Positions 22,701-35,738 of a DNA stretch of 64,000 nucleotides are shown here, in pieces. The notes under the pieces were generated by a model that was given only the letters and a program-made list of their open reading frames with translations, was not told the DNA's origin and made no database searches. The DNA lies in NCBI RefSeq assembly GCF_026151205.1, contig NC_087084.1:15764322-15828321 (forward strand), given 5' to 3'. A program made the position numbers and the translations under genes. Position 1 is the first letter of the stretch. Each line of letters starts with the position of its first letter. This stretch comes from Bolinopsis microptera. Taxonomy: Eukaryota > Ctenophora > Tentaculata > Lobata > Bolinopsidae.

Positions 22701-25700
22701 AATGCACATAGCACCATAACTGTAGAGAATAAGGAAGAAATGCTTCAAAATGCAGAGGCTATTAACAATAATTGCCAACCATCCCCTGCACAATCAATAC
22801 TCAATGGCCAGATCTCTGTGGACGAAATATCTACTGCGCTCTCTTCACTCAAAAACGGCAAAAGTTCCTCGGAGGATATGATATGCAATGAAATACTGAA
22901 GACCTTGTCCACAACAAATACACAACTCCTTTGCAAAGTATTTAACCGCTGTTTGGACACTGGAACTTACCCGTGGAACAACAGCATTATAACACCCCTA
23001 CACAAAAAAGGCGACAAAGATAATCCCGACAATTACAGAGCAATTGCTGTGAGTAGTACAATCGGGAAACTATTCTCGACCATTATGCTAAACAGGATAA
23101 TCAAGTTCAAAAATGAATACAACCCGGACCCCATAAATCAACTTGGCTTCGCTAAAGGAGCTCAAACATATGACCACATACTCACACTCAACACCATTAC
23201 GTCTAAATACAAAAAGCTCAAGGTTCCCGTCTATGCTGTTTTCGTGGACTTCCGGAAAGCTTTCGACTCTGTTTGTCGTGAAGCTCTTTTCTTAAAGTTA
23301 GCTAAACTAGGTATCACTGGCAAATCATTTAATGTTCTTAAACATATGTATAAAAATTCCACTGGCCAGATAAAACTATCTGGATTTGTCAGCGAAAAAT
23401 TTGATATCAATAAAGGAACTGAACAGGGTCATCCACTTTCCCCTGATCTTTTTAAAATATACATTAGAGATCTTTCCCCTCGACTAGAATTTGATAACTG
23501 TCCAAAACTAATGAACCAACTTATCAGTCACTTACTATGGGCAGATGATCTGATACTCTTGGCACTGGACCCCAAAACCCTCCAAAAGCAACTCGATGCT
23601 TTGAACAATTTCTGCTTGGAATGGGGCGTCGAAATTAATGCAGATAAAACTAAACTCATGAAATTTAATTCCCGCTTCGATAATTATCAGCCGGTTCCCC
23701 TCAAAATAGGTAATCACTTGTTAGAAGAAGTCGAGTCATACTGTTATCTAGGAATCGAAATACACAAATCCGGCACATTCACAAATGCCCGAACTGAGCT
23801 CAAAAAGAAAGCCATGCGTGCACTTTATGGCATGAAAAGCTCAGTAAACAAATCCAAATTATCATTCCGTTCTCTAACAACACTCTTTGACGCTCTTATT
23901 AAACCTATCGTTCTTTACGGAGCGCCTATTTACACACCTAATATGGCTATCATAAAACACATAACAAAACAAGTCGATCTCAATATGGATCCCGACACAA
24001 AAACAAAATTTCAAACTAGTATCCTCAAGAAAATTAGTCTTCTGAACAGCGAAAAAGTTCACCTTCACTTTCTTAAATGGTCACTGGGTGTAAATCGTAA
24101 AACCAGTAACGCAGGCGTCTGGGGTGAGTCAGGCCGCTACCCATTAATCTATGAATGTATTAACCTCACTCTCAAATATACCCAACGCTTGAAAAATCTC
24201 AAAGATAACTCCCTTGTATCCTTAGCTTTCAAAGAACAGATGAACATGAAATTGGACTGGTACAGAGGTTTGGAGCCTGTCCTCGCGCTAGACCCATGTT
24301 TCTCTACCGATCATGTCACAGCCTACCGCACACTCAAAAACAATCACTCCAAGTCAATTTTCGAAAGTAACCCGAGTATCGCAAAACCACCAAAAGAGGA
24401 CTTTCTTATTCACAACGGTTTCAAGAAACGAATTCCTCCGCAATCAACACAACCCATCGGGAGTAAAATATTCACACCACACGTCATTACTAAAACTTTG
24501 AAAAGTAGCTTTAGAGAATATTGGGGGTCCTGTATCAACACTTCTCGGAAATTAGAATTCTATCGTGACCTAAAATCCAAATTTAACAAAGAGTATTACC
24601 TAGACAGTGTCATTAAATATGCAGACCGTGCTAATATCACAAGACTGCGGATCAGTGCACATCGACTCGAAATTGAACTTGGCCGATATAATCAAACTCC
24701 TCGCGATGAGCGAATATGCTCCTGGTGCAATATAGTCTTAGGTTCTGGTATTATTGAGAATGAAGATCACTTCCTTAACCATTGTGATCTTAACGCTGCA
24801 TCGAGGCGAAAAGTCCGAGACAAGATCCAATCAATCATATCAAATTCAATCAAACCATCTGCGTCATCTTGTTCTGTTTACACTGTCATCCCTGGAGCAA
24901 ACGTGATCAAATTCATCAGCAACAACAGTGAAATCATTGAATTAATCACGAATGAAAGTCAAGTCCACCTCACGAGAGTCGTTGCTAGATTTGCCACTAC
25001 GTGTTTTAACAACCGCAAGAAATTCGTCGACTCTCTGGCCAGTACATGAACACTGAAAATCACTGTACCAGCGCTTTTGTTTCTTTTCGCGCAACAACGA
25101 GTGCAAAGTGGCCTGGCTCAAGCATTACAGCATTACCAAGGCGATTGTAAACAAAATATTTCTTGTCAAAATCTTTATGTTTCACTTTAGTTTAAGTTAT
25201 ATTAATATAATAAATTCAAATCTTATGATATTGTTATTATCTTAACAGTTACTATTGTAGCTTAAGATTTTAAATTTGTATTCCTTGTATTCCTTGTGTA
25301 TTCCTATCAGCTGTAGCAGTGGCTGCACGTGGAAATGCGCGCAATGTAAAACTGCACGTGCAAGTTATGCGCAAAGTAAAACTACACGTGTGTAGTGGCT
25401 GCACGTGCAAATGCGCGGTGACAATATCCAGTATAGGGCAACTTTATGATCTCAATCCTTACAAGCCGTTAGAATCTGGCTGAGCTGATACTCTGTTAGT
25501 ATGTCAAGAATCCCACTATGTGTCACGTGGTGTAGCATTGCCTGCGGAGGGTTACAATGTTACAACGTTACTAGACCCTCCGCAGGCAATGCTATGTGTC
25601 ACGTGGTGTAGTTACAATGTTACAACGTTACTAGACCCTCCGCAGGCAATGCAAATAGTTTCCTTTCATCGTGCTACTCTACCAACTTTCTACCTACCGG

Positions 25701-28700
25701 AATAACTTTCAAATCTACTTTTAAAACTTGTACGAAGACGAGGAAATAAAGTGTCGGAATAATAATTTTATAATAATTTTATAATTGTTTGTCGATACTC
25801 ATCAACAGAAGATTTAAAGTATAAAACAGAAAGTAAGAAGCTATTAATAGAATTAAGAACCAATGTATAAATGGAGTTGAACACTATGAAAATAAGCTCA
25901 ATAAATATAAACATATACATTTCTATACCACAGAGAAACAAAGTTATTATGGTTACTTAGTTCATATGGTTACTTAGTTACTATGGTTATTGGTAACATA
26001 CCTATGTTACTGTCGTGCGATACCATGTTTCCGTTACTGGGGTGTTCTGAGTTCTTACAGACGTAGCCAATAGCCCTGAGGAATAATCCTATTAATTAAT
26101 TGTAAACGTAACCAATATTAATTAATTAGGGAGACTAATTATTTACCATTTAATGACCATGATTAATTATTTATTAATTGTAAACGTAAACGTAAATCAA
26201 CAACTGAAGATATTAATAAGTATCTATTAATATTATTATTGTTAGTAACCGGCCAGTAATTAGGGAGACTAATTAATTACCAAATTTAATGACCATAATT
26301 TACTCGCTGTTTTTAGTTACTAGCAGGAACCCGTATAACCCTAAAATGGTTGCAAGACTCAAGAGACTAAAATAATTATTACCTATTTAATTCACGTTTT
26401 TGACACCACTTGGGGGTCCAAATGTTGTGCTTACAGAGTTTGCAATAAAACAACAAGTGTTACAAGTGTTACAAGTGTTACAAGTGTTACAGGTGCTTAC
26501 AGAGTTTGCAATGAAACAACAAGTGTTACAAGTGTTACAGACCTGGAGTCTGGCCGATAAGTCTTGAAGTTGGCTGCGAGCGCTAACATTAGCCTCATTA
26601 TACACTTCACGTTACCGTTAGATACGTCTGAAAAAGGAGGTTACTATAGTTACTACATTTGGTTACTATAGTTACTATATTTGGTTACTATTGTTACTAA
26701 ATTTGGTTACTATAGTTACTATATTTGGTTACTATTGTTACTAAATTTGGTTACTATAGTGAATTTGAGGAACAAATAATTACAGCAACACCGTTACATT
26801 GACTTAATTGTGGAAATATGTGTTGAGTAAATTATAATCAATTAACTAATTGTTAATTACCCCACATGATCATGACTACAGACAGGGGTGCAACAAGCCA
26901 CGCCATCAATTTCTCCATGTCGAATCACTATGACAACCCCACTAATCACTATAGCAACAATCACTGTAGCAATCCAACTTTAGCAACGATCACTATAGCA
27001 ATATAACTAGAGTAACTTCACTAAAGTGAGAGTGGCGTTAAAGCAACAGATACTTCACAACAGGAACAAATCACAACAACATATCAGGAGCACATACCAG
27101 TGACAGTTAGTAACCCTGTGAGTAAAAACACCGTAACATAAAACCCAACTGAGGACTTAAAACTAGAAGTGTTTTTCCGACAGTAGATCTGCATTGTGAC
27201 GTTACCATGGCAACATCACGTTACTAAATGCTGATATGTACTTTATCAGGGTTATGTACTGTGGCACAGTTAGACAAGCTTGAAACAGCGTGACGACAGC
27301 TCACTGTGTATAGTGTGTAGTGCTCGGTTACTCTTTAAGTCTTTATCTGCCTGTATTTTGCAGGGCTGTTTTTAGAACCTGCCCACACTGTGCAGGTTGC
27401 AGCACTACTAGAACAGGTTGCAGCACGCGTTAAAGCAACTAACAGGAACCCGTTTAACCAATATTAACTAGACATTAAATCACACCCTCCAGATATCTGC
27501 TAGGGACAACTTGAACACTTAGAAGTGTAGTTAGTAGATTTAAACTTTATGTAAACTAATGTGTATAACGACTTGACTGGTATTTGAACCTGGGTCTCCA
27601 GATTGGGAGCCGTGCAATGTCGCCACTACACTACCAGGTTACTATAGTTACTACATCTGGTTACTATAGTTACTACATCTGGTTACTATAGTTACTACAT
27701 CTGGTTACTATAGTTACTACATCTGGTTACTATAGTAACTACATCTGGTTACTATAGTTACTACATCTGGTTACTATAGTAACTACATCTGGTTACTATT
27801 GTTACTACATCTGGTTACTATAGTAACTACATCTGGTTACTATTGTTACTACATCTGGTTACTATAGTTACTACACTACCAGGTTACTATAGTAACTACA
27901 TCTGGTTACTATAGTAACTACATCTGGTTACTATTGTTACTACATCTGGTTACTATAGTTACTACACTACCAGGTTACTATAGTTACTACATCTGGTTAC
28001 TGTAGTTACTACATCTGGTTACTATAGTTACTACATCTGGTTACTATAGTTACTACATCTGGTTACTATAGTTACTAAATCTGGTTACTATAGTAACTAC
28101 ATCTGGTTACTATTGTTACTACATCTGGTTACTATAGTTACTACACTACCAGGTTACTATAGTAACTACATCTGGTTACTATAGTAACTACATCTGGTTA
28201 CTATTGTTACTACATCTGGTTACTATAGTTACTACACTACCAGGTTACTATAGTTACTACATCTGGTTACTGTAGTTACTACATCTGGTTACTATAGTTA
28301 CTACATCTGGTTACTATAGTAACTACATCTGGTTACTATTGTTACTACATCTGGTTACTATAGTAACTACATCTGGTTACTATAGTAACTACATCTGGTT
28401 ACTATAGTTACTACATCTGGTTACTATAGTTACTACACTACCAGGTTACTATAGTAACTACATCTGGTTACTATAGTAACTACATCTGGTTACTATTGTT
28501 ACTACATCTGGTTACTATAGTTACTACACTACCAGGTTACTATAGTTACTACATCTGGTTACTGTAGTTACTACATCTGGTTACTATAGTTACTACATCT
28601 GGTTACTATAGTTACTACATCTGGTTACTATAGTTACTACATCTGGTTACTATAGTTACTACATCTGGTTACTATAGTTACTACATCTGGTTACTATAGT

Positions 28701-31700
28701 TACTACATCTGGTTACTATAGTTACTACACTACCAGGTTACTATAGTTACTACACTACCAGGTTACTATAGTTACTACATCTGGTTACTATAGTTACTAC
28801 ACTACCAGGTTACTATAGTTACTACATCTGGTTACTGTAGTTACTACATCTGGTTACTATAGTTACTACATCTGGTTACTATAGTTACTACACTACCAGG
28901 TTACTATAGTTACTACACTACCAGGTTACTATAGTTACTACATCTGGTTACTATAGTTACTACACTACCAGGTTACTATAGTTACTACATCTGGACATCT
29001 GGTTACTATAGTTACTACATCTGGTTACTATAGTTACTACACTACCAGGTTACTATAGTTACTACATCTGGTTACTGTAGTTACTACATCTGGTTACTAT
29101 AGTTACTACATCTGGTTACTATAGTTACTACACTACCAGGTTATTATAGTTACTACACTACCAGGTTACTATAGTTACTACATCTGGTTACTATAGTTAT
29201 TACACTACCAGGTTACTATAGTTACTACATCTGGACATCTGGTTACTATAGTTACTACATCTGGTTACTATAGTTACTACATCTGGTTACTATAGTTACT
29301 ACATTTGGTTACTGTAGTTACTACATCTGGTTACTATAGTTACTACATCTGGTTACTATAGTTACTACATCTGGTTACTATAGTTACTACATCTGGTTAC
29401 TATAGTTACTACATTTGGTTACTGTAGTTACTACATCTGGTTACTATAGTTACTACATCTGGTTATTATAGTTACTACATCTGGTTACTATAGTTACTAC
29501 ATCTGGTTACTATAGTTACTACATCTGGTTACTATAGTTGCTACATCTGGTTACTATAGTTACTACATCTGGTTATTATAGTTACTACATCTGGTTACTA
29601 TAGTTATTACATCAGGTTACTATAGTTACTACACAACCAACCTAATACTAAAAAGTAAAGATATGTAACCTGGTGCAGTGCTGTTTCTGGGGTGGATGTG
29701 TCGCTGTTGTAGGTACTGGAAACATAGCCTGATGTTCTGTTTTCTCAGAGCCTCAGTTTTAGGAGGGATCACAACCTCCGGGACTGCTTCCTCTCCTGAC
29801 AGAATAGTAAACTTATAGAGCAACATTGACATGTTAAGTAGATACCTAGTATCCCATAGTTCTTGTAGGTTCTGGGGGGACAGGTTATAGTTTGTTAAGT
29901 AGATACCTAGTATCCCGTAGTTCTTGTAGGTTCTGGGACAGGTTTGTTATCAGGATTAGGGACGGTAAGTTCAGAAAATCACGTGATTTGTTTCAACTCT
30001 TCTACTCTTCTACTACTACTAATAATATAATACATAAAACAATAGCGATGTTACTTGACAACATTCATCTGTCAAACGTTATAAGTCACATACATGATAA
30101 GAATGTATAAGAAAGAAGAACTCCGAAACTAACCGAGTATTTGTAGTGAGTTATTACTAACCGAGTATTTGTAGTGAGTTATTACTAACAGAGTATTTGT
30201 AGTGAGGTATTACTAACCGAGTATTTGTAGTGAGTTATTACTAACCGAGTATTTGTAGTGAGTTATTACTAACAGAGTATTTGTAGTGAGGTATTACTAA
30301 CCGAGTATTTGTAGTGAGTTATTACTAACCGAGTATTTGTAGTGAGTTATTACTAACCGAGTATTTGTAGTGAGTTATTACTAACCGAGTATTTGTAGTG
30401 AGGTATTACTAACCGAGTATTTGAACTAACCGAGTATCTGAAGCAAGTGAGGCAGAGTTACTCCGTCACTTATTCCCCTCTCCAGGTTAGATATGGGCTG
30501 AGTGTTCACACCTCGTGCTAGCTGGTTGTTTACCCACGTGATATACGTAGAAACCTGAAATATATTGATTATTGACCAATCAGCACACAGTATTTCAACC
30601 ACCTGAAATATATTAACCAATCAGAGCACAGTATTCCAACCACCTGAAATATATTAACCAATCAGAGCACAGTATTCCAACCACCTGAAATATATTAACC
30701 AATCAGAGCACAGTATTTCAACCACCTGACATATATTAACCAATCAGAGCACAGTATTTCAACCACCTGACATATTTTAACCAATCGGTGCACAGTATTT
30801 CAACCACCTAAGTGATAAAGTTACCCAACGGTAGATTAACATACCTACCAACAGTGTAAGTACGTACTAACAGTACGTATCTACTTATAGTTTATGTAAG
30901 ACCACGTTTACGTTTGGAAATATTTACAATTTTAAAAGTTAATAATATTACCCATAATGGAGAGGTAACTTTTATTTTAAATTCATATTTTCAACTCAGT
31001 TTAATTGTAAGTATTACAGTATTGGAACCTCCCGAGCAGGCACACTACGAGATAGGAGCAGGTACACAGTGGGTACAGTTGCAGTGGGTACACACTGTGT
31101 ACTACACGGTGGGTACAGTTGCAGTGGGTACATACTGTGTACTACACAGTGGGTAAACAGTGGGTACATACTGTGTACTACACGGTGGGTACAGTTGCAG
31201 TGGGTACACACTGTGTACTACACAGTGGGTATAGTTGCAGTGGGTACACACTGTGTAGTACACAGTGTGTACTACACACTGTGTACTACACAGTGGGTAC
31301 ATACTGTGTACTACACAGTGGGTACAGTTGCAGTGTGTACTACACAGTGTGTACTACACAGTGTGTACCCACTGTTTACACACTGTGTACTACACAGTGG
31401 GTACATACTGTGTACTACACAGTGGGTACAGTTGCAGTGGGTACACACTGCTACACTGTGTGCTACACAGTACCTGGTACACAGTGGGTACCTGTTCCTG
31501 GTACACTCGGTACAAACAACCAGCCATTAACATGCTCAAGTACCAGTTGACAGTATCTTCAGTTTAAACAAGGTGTTTATCTGACAATTCCACTGACCCG
31601 GGAATTAGCGTGCGTTTCCCGGGTTACTACTTGTGTTTACTGGGTAACTATGGTAACATTCCTTTTGCAACATACTTACGTAAATTCCACTGTCTGTGAA

Positions 31701-34700
31701 GTGTTAGGTAGCAAGCACTCTGTTTCAGCCAATCAGAGCACAGTATTTTCAGTTCAATTCACAAATTGTTATTTTTGTAAATATTACAGATTACATTCCA
31801 GGAATAAATGTCGTCAAGTTTAATGTTCTGATACAGAACACGTACTATTAGCTCTGGTCAAGTTTAATGTTCTGATACAGGAGATAGAACACGCAGTCAC
31901 GTACTGTTTACAGTACGTACAGCTAGCTGTACTACTACTGTTAGCTCAGGTGAAGTTTAATGTGTAGTCCAGAGATAGAACACGCAGGTACGTACTGTTT
32001 ACAGTACGTACAGCTAGCTGTACTACTACTGTTAGCTCCGGCCTCGGGTCAGCTGATTCTGTAGCACTTTTATTATTTAGCACTTTTATCACTCTGGTTT
32101 CTATTTCAGAACAAAATGTGTAGAACTAAACACGACCCGTGATTAGTTCTACACATTTAACAGATAGTGGAAACTACTCCCCCAGGAGCCCATTAATGAA
32201 ATGTACTATGAGCTGGTCCCAAGTCCAGACGCCATTTTATTCTTTGTAATTTTCAATAACCCTGTCTAGTCATTGACTACTGATTAAACAGTGACAGGTA
32301 ATGGAAACTACTCCCCCGGGGGTGGGGGGTTACTTTACAGTTAAACCACACCTCACTGTGGAGTTACTTACGGTGTGGTTACTCGGTCGATTGTCCAACA
32401 TATCTCCAGTCGTATCACGTGAAGCAAAGCGACCAATCAGTGCACAGTATTCGTATCACGTGACGCAAAGCGACCAATCAGAGCACAGTATTCGTATCAC
32501 GTGACGCAAAGCGACCAATCAGATATCAGTACCAAGTTTTTTTTGGGTACTACACAGTGGGTAAACAGTGGGTACACACAGTGTACTACACAGTGGGTAA
32601 ACAGTGGGTACACACAGTGGGTACACACTGTGTACTACACAGTGGGTAAACAGTGGGTACACACACTGGGTACTACACAGTGGGTACTACACAGTGTACT
32701 ACACAGTGGGTAAACAGTGGGTACACACAGTGGGTACACACTGTGTACTACACAGTGTGTACCTGTACCTGGTACACTCGGTACAAACAACCAACCATTA
32801 ACATGCTCAAGTACCAGTTGACAGTATCTTCAGTTTAAACAAGGTGTTTATCTGACAATTCCACTGACCCGGGAATTAGCGTGCGTTTCCCGGGTTACTA
32901 CTTGTGTTTACTGGGTGACTATGGTAACATTCCTTTTGCAACATACTTACGTAAATTCCACTGTCTGTGAAGTGCAAGAACTCTGTTTCAGCCAATCAGA
33001 GCACAGCATTTTCAGTTCAATTCACAAATTGTTATTTTTGTAAATATTACAAATTACATTCCAGGAATAAATGTCGTCAAGTTTAATATTCTGATACAGA
33101 ACACGTACTATTAGCTCAGGTCAAGTTTAATGTGTAGTCCAGAGATAAAACACGCAGTCACGTACTGTTTACAGTACGTACAGCTAACTGTACTACTACT
33201 GTTAGCTCCGGCCTCGGGTCAGCTGATTCTGTAGCACTTTTATTATTTAGCACTTTTATCACTCTGGTTTCTATTTCAGAACAAAATGTGTAGAACTAAA
33301 CACGACCCGTGATAAGTTCTAAACATTAAAGAGGGCATTAATGAAATGTACTATGAGCTGGTCCCAAGTCCAGACGCCATTTTATTCTTTGTAATTTTCA
33401 ATAACCCTGTCTAGTCATTGACTACTGATTAAACAGTGACAGGTAGTGGAAACTACTCCCCCGGGGGGGGGGTTACTTTACAGTTAAACCACACCTCACT
33501 GTGGAGTTACTTACGGTGTGGTTACTCGGTCGATTGTCCAACATATCTCCAGCACAAAGCGACCAATCAGAGCACAGTATTCGTATCACGTGACTCAAAG
33601 CGACCAATCAGAGCACAGTATTCGTATCACGTGACTCAAAGCGACCAATCAGAGCACAGTATTCGTATCACGTGACGCAAAGCGACCAATCAGAGCACAG
33701 TATTCGTATCACGTGACGCAAAGCAACCAATCAGTGCACAGTATTCGTATCACGTGACGCAAAGCGACCAATCAGATATCAGTGCCAAGTTTTACGGTTT
33801 TGTCATCGACAGGCTGCTTATTTCGGATTAGAACGAGAATTTAACGATTTAACAAAACAAATTACACTTTAATGATGAATTGAGTTGGGGTTCACGAACA
33901 TTGTTTTTGAAGCGTCCAAATAACCGAAATTTCCCAATTTCCAACAACTTTCCCACACTAATTAACTCCCACATTAAGAGATACACTATCTAACTAAGAG
34001 ATACAAGATATTATCAAAGAGAAGCTCTCAACTTATAACAGTTACTACAACTTATTACAAAGCAAACATTTACAGTGCAGAGTGCCGTGTGTATCAATAG
34101 ACAACTAACTGTACTAATACAAGAGACACGTTTCATCACACCACGTGACATGACGTCACACCACGTGACATGACGTCACTACTACAAGAGACACACAACA
34201 CTTCAACAGAATGGAATTGTACTCGTTTGAAAGAAGTGCAAAGACAGCTGTTAAAAACAAGCACTACATATGAAATAGAGTATGTCAAGTGGCACGTCAC
34301 ACCACGTGACGTCACTCCACGTGACATCGCACCACGTGACGTCACACCTCGTGACATGACGTCACAAAACGTCACTTGCAGCTACTAAAACTCTAACATG
34401 TAGAACATAAGTGCCTCAATAAAAATATTTCTAGGTAATTAGGCTGTCAATATGAACCAATCAGAGAGCTCAGATTTGGCAGGCAGCCAATCAAAGAGCA
34501 GATGTTAGATCACGATATGGCAGGCAGCCAATAAGAAAGCAGATGTTTATCACGATATGGCAGGCAGCCAATAAGAAAGCAGATGTTAGATCACGATACG
34601 GCAGGCAGCCAATAAGAAAGCAGATGTTAGATCACGATATGGCAGGCAGCCAATAAGAAAGCAGATGTTTATCACGTGACAAAACTGCACTGACGAAGGA

Positions 34701-35703
34701 GGGGCTGACAGCTTGCTTAACTTCAGATCCAGACTGCAAACCACAACCTAGACTGTGCTCCAGATCACGTTTATCAAGTATGATTAGTTTCTAAAGCACT
34801 TCCACAGTTAAGATTTTAGAATTATATTTTGTAGCATAAAACGATAACCCGTGCGTTACTATGGAACCTCCTTGATAAGGGCAAACATCAGTCAATATGA
34901 GGTCGAGTAGGATCACATAGTTATAGACCGCATTGTACGTTGCCATGGCCACCACAGGACCTGCCCCTTCTACCTCTACATGGCCACCACAGGACCTGCC
35001 CCTTTCTACCTCTACATGGCCACCATAGGACCTGCCCCTTCTACCTCTACAATACGTTGCCATGGCCACCACAGGACCTGCCCCCTTCTACCTCTACAAT
35101 CTACATCCCGTATATTAGGCAGAGAACAGGGAAGGTTGTCCTTCTAAATTAGTAGTACTAAAACAACAGTAGAACTGGTGTAAAACCGAGGTAATACTAT
35201 AATTGAGAGATTCAAGCTCAGCAGAAATGTGCGACAAACACCAAGAAAGGATTAAGACAAGGAAAGGAATTGTGACTAGAGTGGAAGGAAAGAGCGTACA
35301 ATATAACGACGGGAGGTTTGCAAAACCAGAACTGTCAAAGTAACACTTCAATACATCGTCACTTGTGGTAGCAAGATTCAGTGCTCGCTCAGTACAAACT
35401 ATACAGGGTAACCAGGTAACCAGGTAACCAGGTAACCAGGTAACCAGGTAACCAGGTAACCAGGTAACAAGGTAACCAGGTAACCAGGTAACCAGGTAAC
35501 CAGGTAACCAGGTAACCAGGTAACCAGGTAACCAGGTAACCAGGTAACCAGGTAACCAGGTAACCAGGTAACCAGGTAGCAAGATTCAGTGCTCGCTTAG
35601 TACAAACTATACAGGGTATACATCAGGAGGGTAGTGAGTAAAGGGGGTGACTACTGGTTATACAGGGCACTATACAATATCACAATATCCTAACAGAGAG
35701 AGA

Positions 35704-35738
<35 letters not shown>

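Noticed and set aside
22099-24068. Minus-strand ORFs inside the LINE
   Set aside because: They are antisense shadows of the endonuclease/RT frame.
35115-35582. 155-codon minus ORF with LVTWLPGY repeats
   Set aside because: The N-terminal half is the 8-bp caggtaac array and the remainder shows no motif or consistent splice context.
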